Source: Salinisphaera sp035690525 (GTDB lineage Bacteria > Pseudomonadota > Gammaproteobacteria > Nevskiales > Salinisphaeraceae). Taken from it: a stretch of 25,412 nucleotides of DNA. The notes beneath the pieces were generated by a model. It saw only the letters and a list, made by a program, of their open reading frames with translations. It had not been told where the DNA came from and made no database searches. Positions within the stretch are counted from its first letter, which is position 1. The number at the start of each line of letters is the position of its first letter. This document shows, one piece after another, positions 8,396-17,751 of the stretch. Location: positions 1 to 25,412 of the forward strand of contig NZ_DASSKM010000119.1 in NCBI RefSeq assembly GCF_035690525.1, in the 5' to 3' direction. The translations under genes and the position numbers were made by a program.

Positions 8396-8413
8396 TTAAT
8401 CCGGCAATTTAAA

Positions 8414-8455
8414 CCGCCCTTACATGTAGGGCGGATTAGCGCAGCGCATAATCCG
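8414..8455. repeat. Pair of adjacent hairpins, dispersed palindromic repeat type
   Basis: Two inverted repeats share a few bases. The first is CCGCCCT/AGGGCGG (8414-8420 and 8428-8434, loop TACATGT). The second is CGGATTAGCG/CGC-A-TAATCCG (8432-8441 and 8445-8455) with a three-base loop and one bulged A. The combination AGGGCGGATTAGCGCAGCG is of the kind found as repeated extragenic palindromes in many proteobacteria. Between two convergent genes it could also work as a terminator or 3'-end protector. The rest of the spacer (8456-8545) shows nothing I recognise. Confidence 0.6.
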
Positions 8456-8545
8456 AGCTACGCGAATTTGTGCGTCTATTTGCGGACTGTTTTTTCTTAC
8501 AACAGGTGTCGATGTGCTGAAAGTTAGAGCTGTTTTGTCGCCCTA

Positions 8546-9250
8546 TCAATAGCCTTCGCGCGCGAGCGTGTTCGCGTTGGCGGCGCCTGCCGCGCCGCGC
8601 GAGACCCGGCTGTCCCAGCGGCCGACGCCCAGGAAGATCAATCGCAACTGTTTTTCGGCCCGTAGCATCAGCGCCTCGTCCTCCGCCGCGTCGGGGACCG
8701 TGTCCAGAATACGCTCGGACACCGCGATCACGGCATTGACCACCAGTTCCGCGATCATGTGCAGATCGTCGATATCGATCCGGGCGAACTCATCGAACTG
8801 CGCGAGATCGTGCGCCAGCTCGCCGATCAATGCACCGATATGATCCTGTATCGCACCGCGCAGGGCCGCGCTGCCGGCATAACGTTCCTTGATAAGAAAC
8901 TGGAACAGCAGCCGGTGATCGCGAACATGCAGAGCGAACAGCTGCACCGAATACCGTGTCAGCCCTGCGATCGGCATGGAGGGCAGGTCGGCGTCGCGCA
9001 GCATGCGCCGCAGCTCGCCGAACGTATCCTCGACCAGCGCCATGCCCAGCGCATCCATATCCTGAAAATGACGATAGAAAGCGGTGGGCACCACGCCCGC
9101 ACGGCGCGCGATGCGGCGCAACGACAGCGCCGAGAAATTGCTTTCGCTGGCCACCAGTTCGAGCGCGGCCGCCATCAGCGCGCCGCGCGCTTCGCCGCGG
9201 CGTGGCGGGGTGCGATTCGAGGCGGGGGAGCTTGAAGTAGGGCGAGCCAT
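8546..9250 (-). CDS. TetR family transcriptional regulator, FabR-like
   Basis: Predicted repressor of 234 aa, starting at the ATG that reads MARPTSSSPAS; an in-frame ATG 38 codons upstream adds sequence with no family resemblance. The helix-turn-helix region FSALSLRRIARRAGVVPTAF followed by YRHFQDMDALG is very close to E. coli FabR, which represses the unsaturated fatty acid genes fabA and fabB in response to acyl thioesters. The ligand-binding part RDHRLLFQFLIKERYAG also parallels FabR. No fatty-acid desaturase or fab gene is adjacent, so a target cannot be named. It is divergent from the 94-aa gene and mscK, and may regulate itself from the shared 193-bp spacer. No clear ribosome binding site. 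Confidence 0.82.
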   Translation of the reverse strand: MARPTSSSPASNRTPPRRGEARGALMAAALELVASESNFSALSLRRIARRAGVVPTAFYRHFQDMDALGMALVEDTFGELRRMLRDADLPSMPIAGLTRYSVQLFALHVRDHRLLFQFLIKERYAGSAALRGAIQDHIGALIGELAHDLAQFDEFARIDIDDLHMIAELVVNAVIAVSERILDTVPDAAEDEALMLRAEKQLRLIFLGVGRWDSRVSRGAAGAANANTLAREGY

Positions 9251-9384
9251 GCGCGTGGTTGTAACAGATTCGGCGGCAAAACCCCATGTCGCGGTATGCC
9301 GGTGCCGGATCGCCACGGGGCCGTCATTGTGCATCGCGGCAAGCGCGGCCGACAAGCCACTCAAAAGCGTGTGGCGGCGATCCG

Positions 9385-9413
9385 TTGTCTGACGGGCGCA
9401 AACGCTCTAAGCT
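9385..9413 (+). promoter_or_regulatory. Candidate sigma-70 promoter for the 94-aa gene and mscK
   Basis: TTGTCT (9385-9390) and TAAGCT (9408-9413) are separated by 17 bp and end 30 bases before the ATG at 9444. The boxes are moderate matches in a GC-rich spacer, so this is only a candidate. Confidence 0.3.
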
Positions 9414-9443
9414 CGAACGCAACGCGTCCGGCGTCGACGATCT

Positions 9444-9728
9444 ATGCTCAAGCTGCTAGAAACAGTCAAGGATTCGGCCGAGTCGACCGTCGATTCGGCG
9501 GTGGTTCGCTTGGAAAACTGCCACCGGCTGGTGGGCGAATATCTGTCGAGCCGCCGGCGCCGGAGTTCGCGGCTGCCCATCGCCACGCGCTCGCGCGACT
9601 TGCGCGCCGAGGAATCGATCTATGACCTGCTGCGCGGGCTGAATCGCGAAATCGGCGAGTTCGGCACCGACGTTTTCCAGATCATCGACGATGCCCGCGC
9701 GCGGCGTCAGGCCGACAAGAGCCGCTGA
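9444..9728 (+). CDS. Hypothetical protein, 94 aa, upstream of mscK
   Basis: Not recognised. The predicted protein is small, charged and mostly helical, without signal peptide or membrane segment. It begins with an amphipathic stretch (MLKLLETVKDSAEST), has a basic cluster SSRRRRSSR around residues 35-43, and ends with a long acidic-then-basic helix (FQIIDDARARRQADKSR). Third-position G/C use and frame length agree with coding, and no better frame competes. It lies 193 bp downstream of the divergent TetR start and 92 bp before the channel gene, in the same direction, so co-transcription with mscK is likely. A role as a cytosolic partner of the channel is speculation. Confidence 0.65.
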   Translation: MLKLLETVKDSAESTVDSAVVRLENCHRLVGEYLSSRRRRSSRLPIATRSRDLRAEESIYDLLRGLNREIGEFGTDVFQIIDDARARRQADKSR

Positions 9729-9820
9729 CACCGCGGTTTTGTCATTTTTCCTATCGCCCGCGTGTGCAACAGGTCGTAAACTAGCCGGCTTCAAGTCGGG
9801 CTGAGCGGGTCGATCGGGCT

Positions 9821-12800
9821 GTGTTGCATCGCCGTCGTTTATGGTTACAGGCCGCAAGGCAGGAGCCGTCGGAGCGGGCGGTCGTATTCCTGTTCTTGTT
9901 TCTATCCTTGTTTCTATTCTGGGCGATCCCGGTCGGCGCGCTGTTGTTCGCCCCGTACGCAACCGCTGCCGAGACCGGCGCCGAGACGGTCGACTACGCG
10001 GCCGAAATCCAGCATCTCAAGACGCAGATCGAGGCGCTCAAGGCGCGTAAGGATCTGGCCGACGGCGAGCGCGAACACGCGATCGACAGCTATCAGCACG
10101 CGGTTTCGGCCTTGCAGTCGGCCCAGGCCGATCGCAAGCAGGCCGACGAGCTACGCCGGAAAGCGGCCGAGGCGCCGCGGCGGATCGAACAGGCGCGCGA
10201 TGCGCTGACCCATCTGGCCAAGCCGCCCGCGCTGAACGAACTCGTCGATTTGTCGCTGGACGCGCTGTCCGCGCGCGCCGATAAGCTACGCACGGCTTTG
10301 TCCGACGCGCAGGCCGAGTTGTCCGATCTGCGCGACAAGCTGACCCAGGCCGCGCAGCGGCCGGAGATGGTGCGCCAGTCGTTGGCCGATGCGCGCAACA
10401 AACTACAGTCGCTACCCACCGACAACCCCACCGATCTGGGCCAAAAAAGCAGTGTGCGCGCCCGGGCCCGAAGCGCGTTGAGCGCGGCCCGCCAGGATGC
10501 GCTCAGAGCCCAGATCGAGCGCCTGCAGCAGGCGCTGTCCGGGCTGGACAGCCATGAGCGCCTGCTTGAAGCGCGTCGCTCGCTGGCCGAGGCCACGGTG
10601 GCGCGGCTCAACGAGTCGTTGGCGCGCGTGCAGCTTGCGCTCAGCCGGCAGCAGAAAGACTCGGCCCAGTCGCTGCAGGCGCAGAGCGAGAACAAGCTCA
10701 GCGAGCTGCGCAGTTCGCTGGCGCCGATCACCCAGGCCGCGCAGCGCAACGTGAAGCTGACCCACGAGCTTGCCGAAATCACCCAGGACACCCAGAAACT
10801 GAGCGCGCGCCGGAACGAGCAACGCGAACGGGTCGACAGCCTGGAGCGGCGCCTGAATTTGGTCCGGCGTCAACTCGAGATCGGCGGCGGCTCGGTCGCG
10901 CTCGGCGATGTGCTGCGCGACCAGCGGCGGCGCCTGGTCAATCCGGGCCTATCTTTTCTGTCCGGATTGAACGCCTTGGATCAGCCTGATATTTCAGCGG
11001 CTGAACTGCAGCGATTCCAGTTGCAACAAGATCGCGCGGAGCTCGACAACCCCGGCGCCATGGTGGACCGGCTGGCCGCACAGGCGGGGGTCGAACTCAG
11101 CCGGGGTCAGCGCGAGTCGCTGATCAGCCTACTCGAACAGCGACGTTCGATCGTGGCCATGTTGATCGAGGCCGAGGGTCGCTACGTGGACGTCGGGCGC
11201 GACTTGAAGGGGCTGTCGCAGCAGTACCGGGACACGCTGTCGTCGTTCAATCGCCTACTCGACGAGCGCCTGTTCTGGTTGCCGTCGTTCCATGCGATTC
11301 ATCTCGATTGGCCGGGCCGGGTGGCCGTGGATTTGCCGTGGCTGTTCAATCCGCGCAGTTGGCAACAGGCGATGTCGGATCTGGTCGCCGGTGTGATCGC
11401 GCGCCCGGTCCGGGCCGGCGTCGGCGCACTGGTGATCGTGCTGCTGATCGTCATCCGTCGGCCGATGCGGCACAAGCTGCGCAAGCTCGGCGAGCCGGTC
11501 GGCAATGTCAGCCACGATACCGTTTGGCTGACGCTGCGGGCCACGGCCATCACTCTGTTGCTGTCGTTGCCGAGTGTTCTGATCTTTTTTCTGGTCGCCT
11601 ACCTGATGCGCCACGCGCCGGACGTCTCGCCGTTCACGCAGGCGGTGGCCGCGGCCGCGTTCCAACTCGGCTTTCTCTGGGCCTTCATCGAGCCGTTCGC
11701 GAATCTGTGCCGGACCTACGGCCTGGCGGACCGGCATTTCCAGTGGCCTGGCAGCGCCCGGCGCGGCCTACACCGCCATATTCGGTGGCTGTTGGCCGTG
11801 CTGATCGTGCCGGTGGTGATCATCGGCATGACCGAAGCCTTTGACGACGACGCCAAGCGCGAAACGTTGGGCCGCGCGGCTTTCATGTTCGGCGAACTGT
11901 CGATCGCGGTGTTCGCCTGGCGCGTTCTGCACCCGACCCGCGGCGCGCTGGCGGACGTCATGACGCCCGAGAACGACAGCCCCTGGCGGCTGGGCTATCT
12001 GTGGCTGCCGCTGACGACCGGCATACCGCTCGGCCTGTGCGGGCTCGCCGGTTTCGGCTACTACTACACGGCGCTGCAATTGCAGACGCGGTTCTTCTAC
12101 TCGATCGCCATGCTCGGCGGCGCGGTGATCGCCTATAGCCTGATCGTGCGCTGGCTGACCGTGGTCGAGCGGCGGTTGGCGCTGGCGCGCGCGCTGCGCA
12201 AGCGCGAAGAGGCCCGCGAGGCGCGCGCATCGCGCGAGGCCGCCGCCGTGGCCGGCGACAGCGCACCCGACACGCTGGACAGTCTTGAGATCGATCTGGT
12301 CCAGATCAGCGAGCAGACGCGCGGTCTGATCAAGGTCGTGATCACGCTGCTGATCGCCGGCGGCCTGTTGCTGATCTGGTCCGGCACGCTGCCGGCCTTG
12401 CAGCTGCTCGACAACATCAATCTCTGGCAGTACGCCTCCCGCGTCGACGGCCAGACCGAGGTCACGAGCGTCACGCTCGGCGCGCTACTGCTGGCGATCG
12501 CGGTCGGGGTGGTCACCGCGCTCGCGGGCCGCAACCTGCCGGGTTTTCTCGAGATTACGGTGTTGCGCCGATTCTCGATGGACGCCGGCAGTCGTTACGC
12601 CATGGCGACCCTGTTCCAGTACGCGATCGTGATCTTCGGCCTGTTGGTGGCGGTGAACCTGATCGGCCTGCATTGGTCGTCGATCCAGTGGCTGATCGCA
12701 GCCGTGGGCGTGGGTCTGGGTTTCGGCCTGCAAGAGATCTTCGCCAATTTCGTCTCCGGCCTGGTGATCCTGTTCGAGCGGCCGGTGCGCGTGGGCGATA

Positions 12801-13369
12801 CCGTCACCGTGGGTACGCTCACCGGGACGGTTTCGCGTATTCGTATTCGTGCCACCACCGTCACCGACTGGGATAATAAAGAGGTGGTGATCCCGAACAA
12901 GACCTTCATCACCGAGACCGTGATCAACTGGACCCTAACCGACGACATCACGCGTTTGATCATCAAGGTGGGCGTATCGCTGGATTCGGACGCCGACCGG
13001 GTCGAGAAACTGATTTACGAAGCGATCCGCGCCGAGCCGGTGGCGCTCGACAACCCGGCGCCCTCGGTATTCATGGTCGGTTACGGTGACAGCTCGATGC
13101 TGTTCGAAGCCCGTGTCTTCTATCACGACCTTTATAACCTGCTGCCGCTGCAGCATGCGCTGTATCGGCGTATCCACGACTCGTTCAACGCGCATGGTGT
13201 GGAAATCGTGTTTCCGCAACAGGATCTGCATATTCGCTCGATCGACGAAAGCGTCAAGCGCAAGTTCACCGGCGCCCGTAAAACCCCGAAGCGGGTCGGC
13301 CGCGAGCGCGTCCGCGACGCCGACAATAACGATGGCGCCGCGCCCGACGGCGGGGCGCCCGAGGTCTGA
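9821..13369 (+). CDS. mscK: Large mechanosensitive channel, MscK/KefA type
   Basis: MscS-superfamily channel of 1182 aa, close to E. coli MscK (1120). After a hydrophobic export signal (about residues 20-50) there is a long, heptad-rich periplasmic coiled-coil region (about 55-480) matching the MscS porin-like domain, then a series of membrane segments (about 525-880). The MscS core follows, with a pore helix near 955-985 reading VGVGLGFGLQEIFANFVSG, then ERPVRVGDTVTVG, the beta domain with NKEVVIPNKTFI, and the C-terminal alpha/beta domain ending EIVFPQQDLHIRS. The last 35 residues are a charged, Gly/Ala/Pro-rich tail. It should relieve turgor on hypo-osmotic shock. Start is GTG at 9821 or TTG at 9824, without a strong ribosome binding site. 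It is convergent with opgD, 28 bp apart. Confidence 0.93.
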   Translation: MLHRRRLWLQAARQEPSERAVVFLFLFLSLFLFWAIPVGALLFAPYATAAETGAETVDYAAEIQHLKTQIEALKARKDLADGEREHAIDSYQHAVSALQSAQADRKQADELRRKAAEAPRRIEQARDALTHLAKPPALNELVDLSLDALSARADKLRTALSDAQAELSDLRDKLTQAAQRPEMVRQSLADARNKLQSLPTDNPTDLGQKSSVRARARSALSAARQDALRAQIERLQQALSGLDSHERLLEARRSLAEATVARLNESLARVQLALSRQQKDSAQSLQAQSENKLSELRSSLAPITQAAQRNVKLTHELAEITQDTQKLSARRNEQRERVDSLERRLNLVRRQLEIGGGSVALGDVLRDQRRRLVNPGLSFLSGLNALDQPDISAAELQRFQLQQDRAELDNPGAMVDRLAAQAGVELSRGQRESLISLLEQRRSIVAMLIEAEGRYVDVGRDLKGLSQQYRDTLSSFNRLLDERLFWLPSFHAIHLDWPGRVAVDLPWLFNPRSWQQAMSDLVAGVIARPVRAGVGALVIVLLIVIRRPMRHKLRKLGEPVGNVSHDTVWLTLRATAITLLLSLPSVLIFFLVAYLMRHAPDVSPFTQAVAAAAFQLGFLWAFIEPFANLCRTYGLADRHFQWPGSARRGLHRHIRWLLAVLIVPVVIIGMTEAFDDDAKRETLGRAAFMFGELSIAVFAWRVLHPTRGALADVMTPENDSPWRLGYLWLPLTTGIPLGLCGLAGFGYYYTALQLQTRFFYSIAMLGGAVIAYSLIVRWLTVVERRLALARALRKREEAREARASREAAAVAGDSAPDTLDSLEIDLVQISEQTRGLIKVVITLLIAGGLLLIWSGTLPALQLLDNINLWQYASRVDGQTEVTSVTLGALLLAIAVGVVTALAGRNLPGFLEITVLRRFSMDAGSRYAMATLFQYAIVIFGLLVAVNLIGLHWSSIQWLIAAVGVGLGFGLQEIFANFVSGLVILFERPVRVGDTVTVGTLTGTVSRIRIRATTVTDWDNKEVVIPNKTFITETVINWTLTDDITRLIIKVGVSLDSDADRVEKLIYEAIRAEPVALDNPAPSVFMVGYGDSSMLFEARVFYHDLYNLLPLQHALYRRIHDSFNAHGVEIVFPQQDLHIRSIDESVKRKFTGARKTPKRVGRERVRDADNNDGAAPDGGAPEV

Positions 13370-13397
13370 ATGGTCAGCAGGGGCCAGCGGCCGCGCG

Positions 13398-14966
13398 CTA
13401 TCCGCCCGGCATCGGCTGCGGGTAATACGAGTTGACCCAGGTTTCGGTCAGCACGGTGTCGCCGCGCCGCAGGCGACAACGCAAAACCGCGGCCTGCCGA
13501 TCGGGCGGGACTTCGCCGACCCAGTCGATGAAAACCCGCCAGCCGCGCTCTCCGGAGCCGATGGCGATCACGTAGGGGTTGTCGATACGACCGAAGCTGG
13601 CGCCGGCGTCGATGACGATATCGTCGCCCGGCGGTGTCCGACCGATCGGCCCGCCCACGAAATCGATCACGAACTTACGGTCGGTCGGTTTCCGCTCGGC
13701 GTAGCTGCCCGGATCGCCCGCGCGGCCGGTGCGGGTGGTGACCACTTGCGCCAGATCGGCGGGAAAGGGTGGGTCGTCGGTCCAGGACAACCGATAATCG
13801 AATGCCCAGCGCGCGTTCGCCGTCGCCGCTTTCGAGGGAATCCAGAACGCGTTGATGTTGTCGTAGATTTCCTTGCTCGTGGGAAACGCGAATAACGCGA
13901 CCCGCCCGTCGCCCCAGCCGCCGGCCGGCTCGACCCAGGTGCCCGGGCGGCGCTCGAAGGAGACCGCCGAATCCTGATAATGATCGAAGTTGCGATCGCG
14001 CTGGAGCAGGCCGAACCCGCGCGGGTCGCGGTCGGCGAACAGGCTGATATCGGGACGTGGCGGATTGTTCAAGACGCGCCAGATTCGCTCGCCCGCGCCG
14101 GTGGCGATCGCCAGTCCGTCGCTATCGTGAACTTCCGGGCGCCAGTCACGGCCGCGGCGGGCGTTGATTTGTGAAAACCAGAACATACTGGTCAGCGGCG
14201 CGATGCCGAGTCGGTCGATCGCCTTGCGTTGAAACAGCCGGGTTTGAATATCCATGATCACGTCGCCCGGACGGCGGCAACGCATGCGATAGGCGCCGGT
14301 TAAATGTTCGCCTTCGAGCAAGGCCCAGATCGTGATCTCGTCGTCGCCCGGCGCCGGCCGTTCGATCCAGAAGCGGGTGAAGTCCGGAAACGATTCCGGC
14401 TCGGGCTCGCCGGTATTGACGGATACGCCGCGGGCCGACATGCCGTACTGGTTTTCGGTGCCGGGGCTACGAAAATAGCTCGCGCCCTTGAAAGCCAGCC
14501 ATTCCCGGTAATCGGTGCGGGCATCGTATAGACGAAAGCCGGCATAGCCGAGATCCGGGGGCAGCCGTTGCGCCAAGCCCGGCTCGGGATAAACGAACAT
14601 ATGGGGGTCGTAGGCCAGCCGCGTGGCGCGCCCGTCGGCCACGATATTGATATCGACCGGCGTCCGCGCGCCGTTGTCGAGATGAAAGAACCCCATAATG
14701 AATGGGCGGGCCGTGCCTTCCCAGAGCTGGTGCCCGTCCCGGGTCCGAATGCCCATGAACGTCTCGTAGCCCAGCGAATCGAGCAGGTCCGCATGGCGCG
14801 GTTGACGCGGAATATAGGGCAGCGCCGCCAGTTCGCGGGCATGCGCAATCAAACGATCGAAAGAAAACGGCCGGCCGCCGGACAGGGGATTCCCGGCGGC
14901 CCGGGCCCAGTTCGGCAGGCCGGATAGACAGCCGGCGCCTGCCCAAGCGAGCGTGGACTTGAGCAA
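13398..14966 (-). CDS. opgD: OpgD/MdoG family glucan biosynthesis protein, probable Tat substrate
   Basis: Periplasmic protein of the MdoG/OpgG-OpgD family that shapes osmoregulated periplasmic glucans. Family segments are evident: PFSFDRLIAHARELA, GYETFMGIRTRDGHQLW, RPFIMGFFHLDNG, FRLYDARTDY, EFLAFKGASYFR-like text, WVEPAGGWGDGRVALFAFPTS split over a conserved region, and NAFWIPSK. The only canonical start in frame is TTG at 14966. The frame stays open upstream to 15014 and encodes IDPRRRRLLKSTLAW, where RRRLLK matches the twin-arginine consensus RRxFLK and resembles the E. coli OpgD start MDRRRFIKGS. Translation may therefore begin at an ATC (14985-14987), or a start codon has been lost. 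opgD is preferred to opgG because of this Tat signal. opgH is not adjacent. The gene follows rpoH by about 40-60 bp. Confidence 0.85.
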   Translation of the reverse strand: MLKSTLAWAGAGCLSGLPNWARAAGNPLSGGRPFSFDRLIAHARELAALPYIPRQPRHADLLDSLGYETFMGIRTRDGHQLWEGTARPFIMGFFHLDNGARTPVDINIVADGRATRLAYDPHMFVYPEPGLAQRLPPDLGYAGFRLYDARTDYREWLAFKGASYFRSPGTENQYGMSARGVSVNTGEPEPESFPDFTRFWIERPAPGDDEITIWALLEGEHLTGAYRMRCRRPGDVIMDIQTRLFQRKAIDRLGIAPLTSMFWFSQINARRGRDWRPEVHDSDGLAIATGAGERIWRVLNNPPRPDISLFADRDPRGFGLLQRDRNFDHYQDSAVSFERRPGTWVEPAGGWGDGRVALFAFPTSKEIYDNINAFWIPSKAATANARWAFDYRLSWTDDPPFPADLAQVVTTRTGRAGDPGSYAERKPTDRKFVIDFVGGPIGRTPPGDDIVIDAGASFGRIDNPYVIAIGSGERGWRVFIDWVGEVPPDRQAAVLRCRLRRGDTVLTETWVNSYYPQPMPGG

Positions 14967-15027
14967 ACGCCGGCGTCGCGGGTCGATGGAACCGATAAGC
15001 GCGAAACGGGCGGATCAGGTGATAACT

Positions 15028-15906
<879 letters not shown>

Positions 15907-15942
15907 GAATACAGGCTCCTTGGGCCAATGGCAGATACCCGT

Positions 15943-15951
15943 ATTTTAGCA
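15943..15951 (-). promoter_or_regulatory. Extended -10 promoter for rpoH
   Basis: Read on the minus strand, the spacer between ftsX and rpoH contains TGCTAAAAT, an extended -10 element of the form TGnTAnnnT. Transcription would start about 30 bases before the ATG, leaving room for the AAGGAG site. No convincing -35 lies at 17 bp, which extended -10 promoters tolerate. Confidence 0.5.
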
Positions 15952-16021
15952 AATTCGGGCCCGGCCAGTGCGCAATTATCCATTATGTGCTAAGACCCCG
16001 ATCCTTTCCCAGGGTTCCGCC

Positions 16022-17008
16022 TTACCGCGGCTCGATCGCCGTCAGGCGCCGATTGACTGTGATCGCGCAGCCGAGCCAGCCGAGCGCGATGCCGATCGCC
16101 AGCAGCAGGCAACCCTCGGAAAAATCCAGCCCCCGCAGCCCCAGTCCGCCGTCGTAGGATGCGGTCAGCGTGGCCAGCGGACCACCGAGCGCCAGATAGC
16201 AGCAGCCGAGCACCACGAGCGCCATGCTCGCGCCGAGCAGACCGTACCAGGCGCCGCTGTAGAGAAACGGGCGCCGGATGAAGGCGTTGCTGGCGCCGAG
16301 CAGCTTCATCACCTCGATCTCCTGGCGCCGGTTCTCGATGTCCAGGCGGATCGTGTTACCGACGATGAACACCACCGCCGCCGATAGCAGCGCGCCGATC
16401 ACCCAAGCGCCCCGCGAAATCAGATCGAGAATAGCGGTGAGTCGGCGCAGCCAGGCTTGATCGAGGGCGGCGTGATCGACCTCGTCGCGATCGCCCAGAC
16501 GATCGACCAACTGCCCGACCGCCGCCGCCGGCAGTTCGGCCTCGGGCGTGACCTCGATCACGCCGGGCAGTGGATTCGAGCCCAGCGCGTCGAGCGCGGC
16601 GTCGAAGCTGCTCGCCTGCTTGAACTGGCGCAGACCCTCGTCGGCCGGGATGAACCGGGTGGCTGAAATACCCGCTTCGTCGGCCAGTTCATCGGCCAGG
16701 TGCTGTCCCTCGTCGGCCAAGATATCCTGCTTTAGATACAGCGAGATACGCACCGACTGGTGCCAGCTTGAGGACAACGTATCGAGGTTTTTGACCAGTA
16801 CGTACAAGCCGCCAGGCAGCGCCAGTGCGATACCGATGACCCCCACGGTGAGCAGGCTGGCCAGCCAGCGGCGATGCAGCCGGCCGAGGCTTTCCAGCAG
16901 ACAGCGGGCGTGCGAGACTGCCCAGCCGGCGACCCGGCCGCGGCCGGGCGCGCGCGAGGCCGGGCCGCCGCGGGCGCGCGAATCGCTGCTCGAGGGCGTC
17001 TCGGCCAT
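16022..17008 (-). CDS. ftsX: Cell division protein FtsX (ABC transporter permease-like)
   Basis: Membrane subunit of the FtsEX complex, which links ATP hydrolysis at the septum to activation of peptidoglycan hydrolases through EnvC-type partners. The 328-aa protein has a long cytoplasmic basic and Ser/Gly/Ala-rich N-terminus (1-48), a first membrane segment (about 50-72), the periplasmic loop (about 75-205) with RISLYLKQDI and NPLPGVIEVTP, and three more membrane segments. The cytoplasmic loop ENRRQEIEVMKLLGAS is the family coupling element. Its ATG follows the ftsE stop after two bases, so the pair is translationally coupled. Confidence 0.96.
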   Translation of the reverse strand: MAETPSSSDSRARGGPASRAPGRGRVAGWAVSHARCLLESLGRLHRRWLASLLTVGVIGIALALPGGLYVLVKNLDTLSSSWHQSVRISLYLKQDILADEGQHLADELADEAGISATRFIPADEGLRQFKQASSFDAALDALGSNPLPGVIEVTPEAELPAAAVGQLVDRLGDRDEVDHAALDQAWLRRLTAILDLISRGAWVIGALLSAAVVFIVGNTIRLDIENRRQEIEVMKLLGASNAFIRRPFLYSGAWYGLLGASMALVVLGCCYLALGGPLATLTASYDGGLGLRGLDFSEGCLLLAIGIALGWLGCAITVNRRLTAIEPR

Positions 17009-17010
17009 GC

Positions 17011-17676
17011 TCAGCCGGCCTCCAGATGGCCGTGATCGAGCGCGATCCGGCGATAGCCCATATGCTCGACCAGATCGACGGCGTGGGTCGCGATCATGAC
17101 GCTGGTGCCGGTTTCGTTGAGCCGGGTGAACAAGCGCATGATATCGGCCGAGAGGTCCGGGTCGAGGTTGCCGGTCGGCTCATCGGCCAACAGCAGATGC
17201 GGCCGATTGACCACTGCCCGGGCGATGCCCACACGCTGTTGCTCGCCGCCGGACAGGGTGATCGGGAATTTGTTCTCGTGCGACAACAGGCCCACCGTAT
17301 CCAGCGCGGCCCGCACGCGGCGCGCGATCCCGGTATGGGCGATGCCGCGGATGACCAGCGGCAGCGCGACGTTGTCGAACACCGTGCGGTCGTAAAGCAG
17401 GTTGTAGTTCTGAAAGATCAGGCCCACGCGCTGGCGATAGCGCGGAATATGGGCCCGCCGCACCTTCGCCAGATCGGTGCCATTGATCACGACCCGGCCG
17501 CGGGTCGGGCGTTCGATCAGCCCGATCAGCTTCATCAGCGTCGACTTGCCGGCGCCGGAATGGCCGGTGAGAAAGGCCATTTCGCCGCGCGCCAAGCGCA
17601 ACGAGACGCGATCCAGGGCGAGTTTGCCGCCGGGATAGCGCTTGACCACGTTGTCGAAGGCGACGATGTCGGTCAT
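17011..17676 (-). CDS. ftsE: Cell division ATP-binding protein FtsE
   Basis: Cytoplasmic ATPase of the FtsEX divisome complex. The 221 aa match the family length. Walker A is GHSGAGKS at 38-45, the Q-loop lies in LIFQNYNLL, the signature is LSGGEQQ at 142-148, and Walker B with the catalytic glutamate is LLLADEPTGNLD from 162. The conserved H-loop reads ATHAVDLVE. It lies 75 bp downstream of ftsY and two bases upstream of ftsX on the same strand. No strong ribosome binding site precedes the ATG. Confidence 0.97.
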   Translation of the reverse strand: MTDIVAFDNVVKRYPGGKLALDRVSLRLARGEMAFLTGHSGAGKSTLMKLIGLIERPTRGRVVINGTDLAKVRRAHIPRYRQRVGLIFQNYNLLYDRTVFDNVALPLVIRGIAHTGIARRVRAALDTVGLLSHENKFPITLSGGEQQRVGIARAVVNRPHLLLADEPTGNLDPDLSADIMRLFTRLNETGTSVMIATHAVDLVEHMGYRRIALDHGHLEAG

Positions 17677-17751
17677 CGGAGAGAGACTGTCGGACGTGGC
17701 GCAATCCTCGGCCAGGCTCGCGGCTTTGGCAAGCCGGCGCGCGCGGTCCGT

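Noticed and set aside
9251..9364. 38-residue N-terminal extension of the TetR regulator
   Set aside because: FabR-like similarity begins after MARPT; the extension is not conserved and would use up the divergent promoter spacer.
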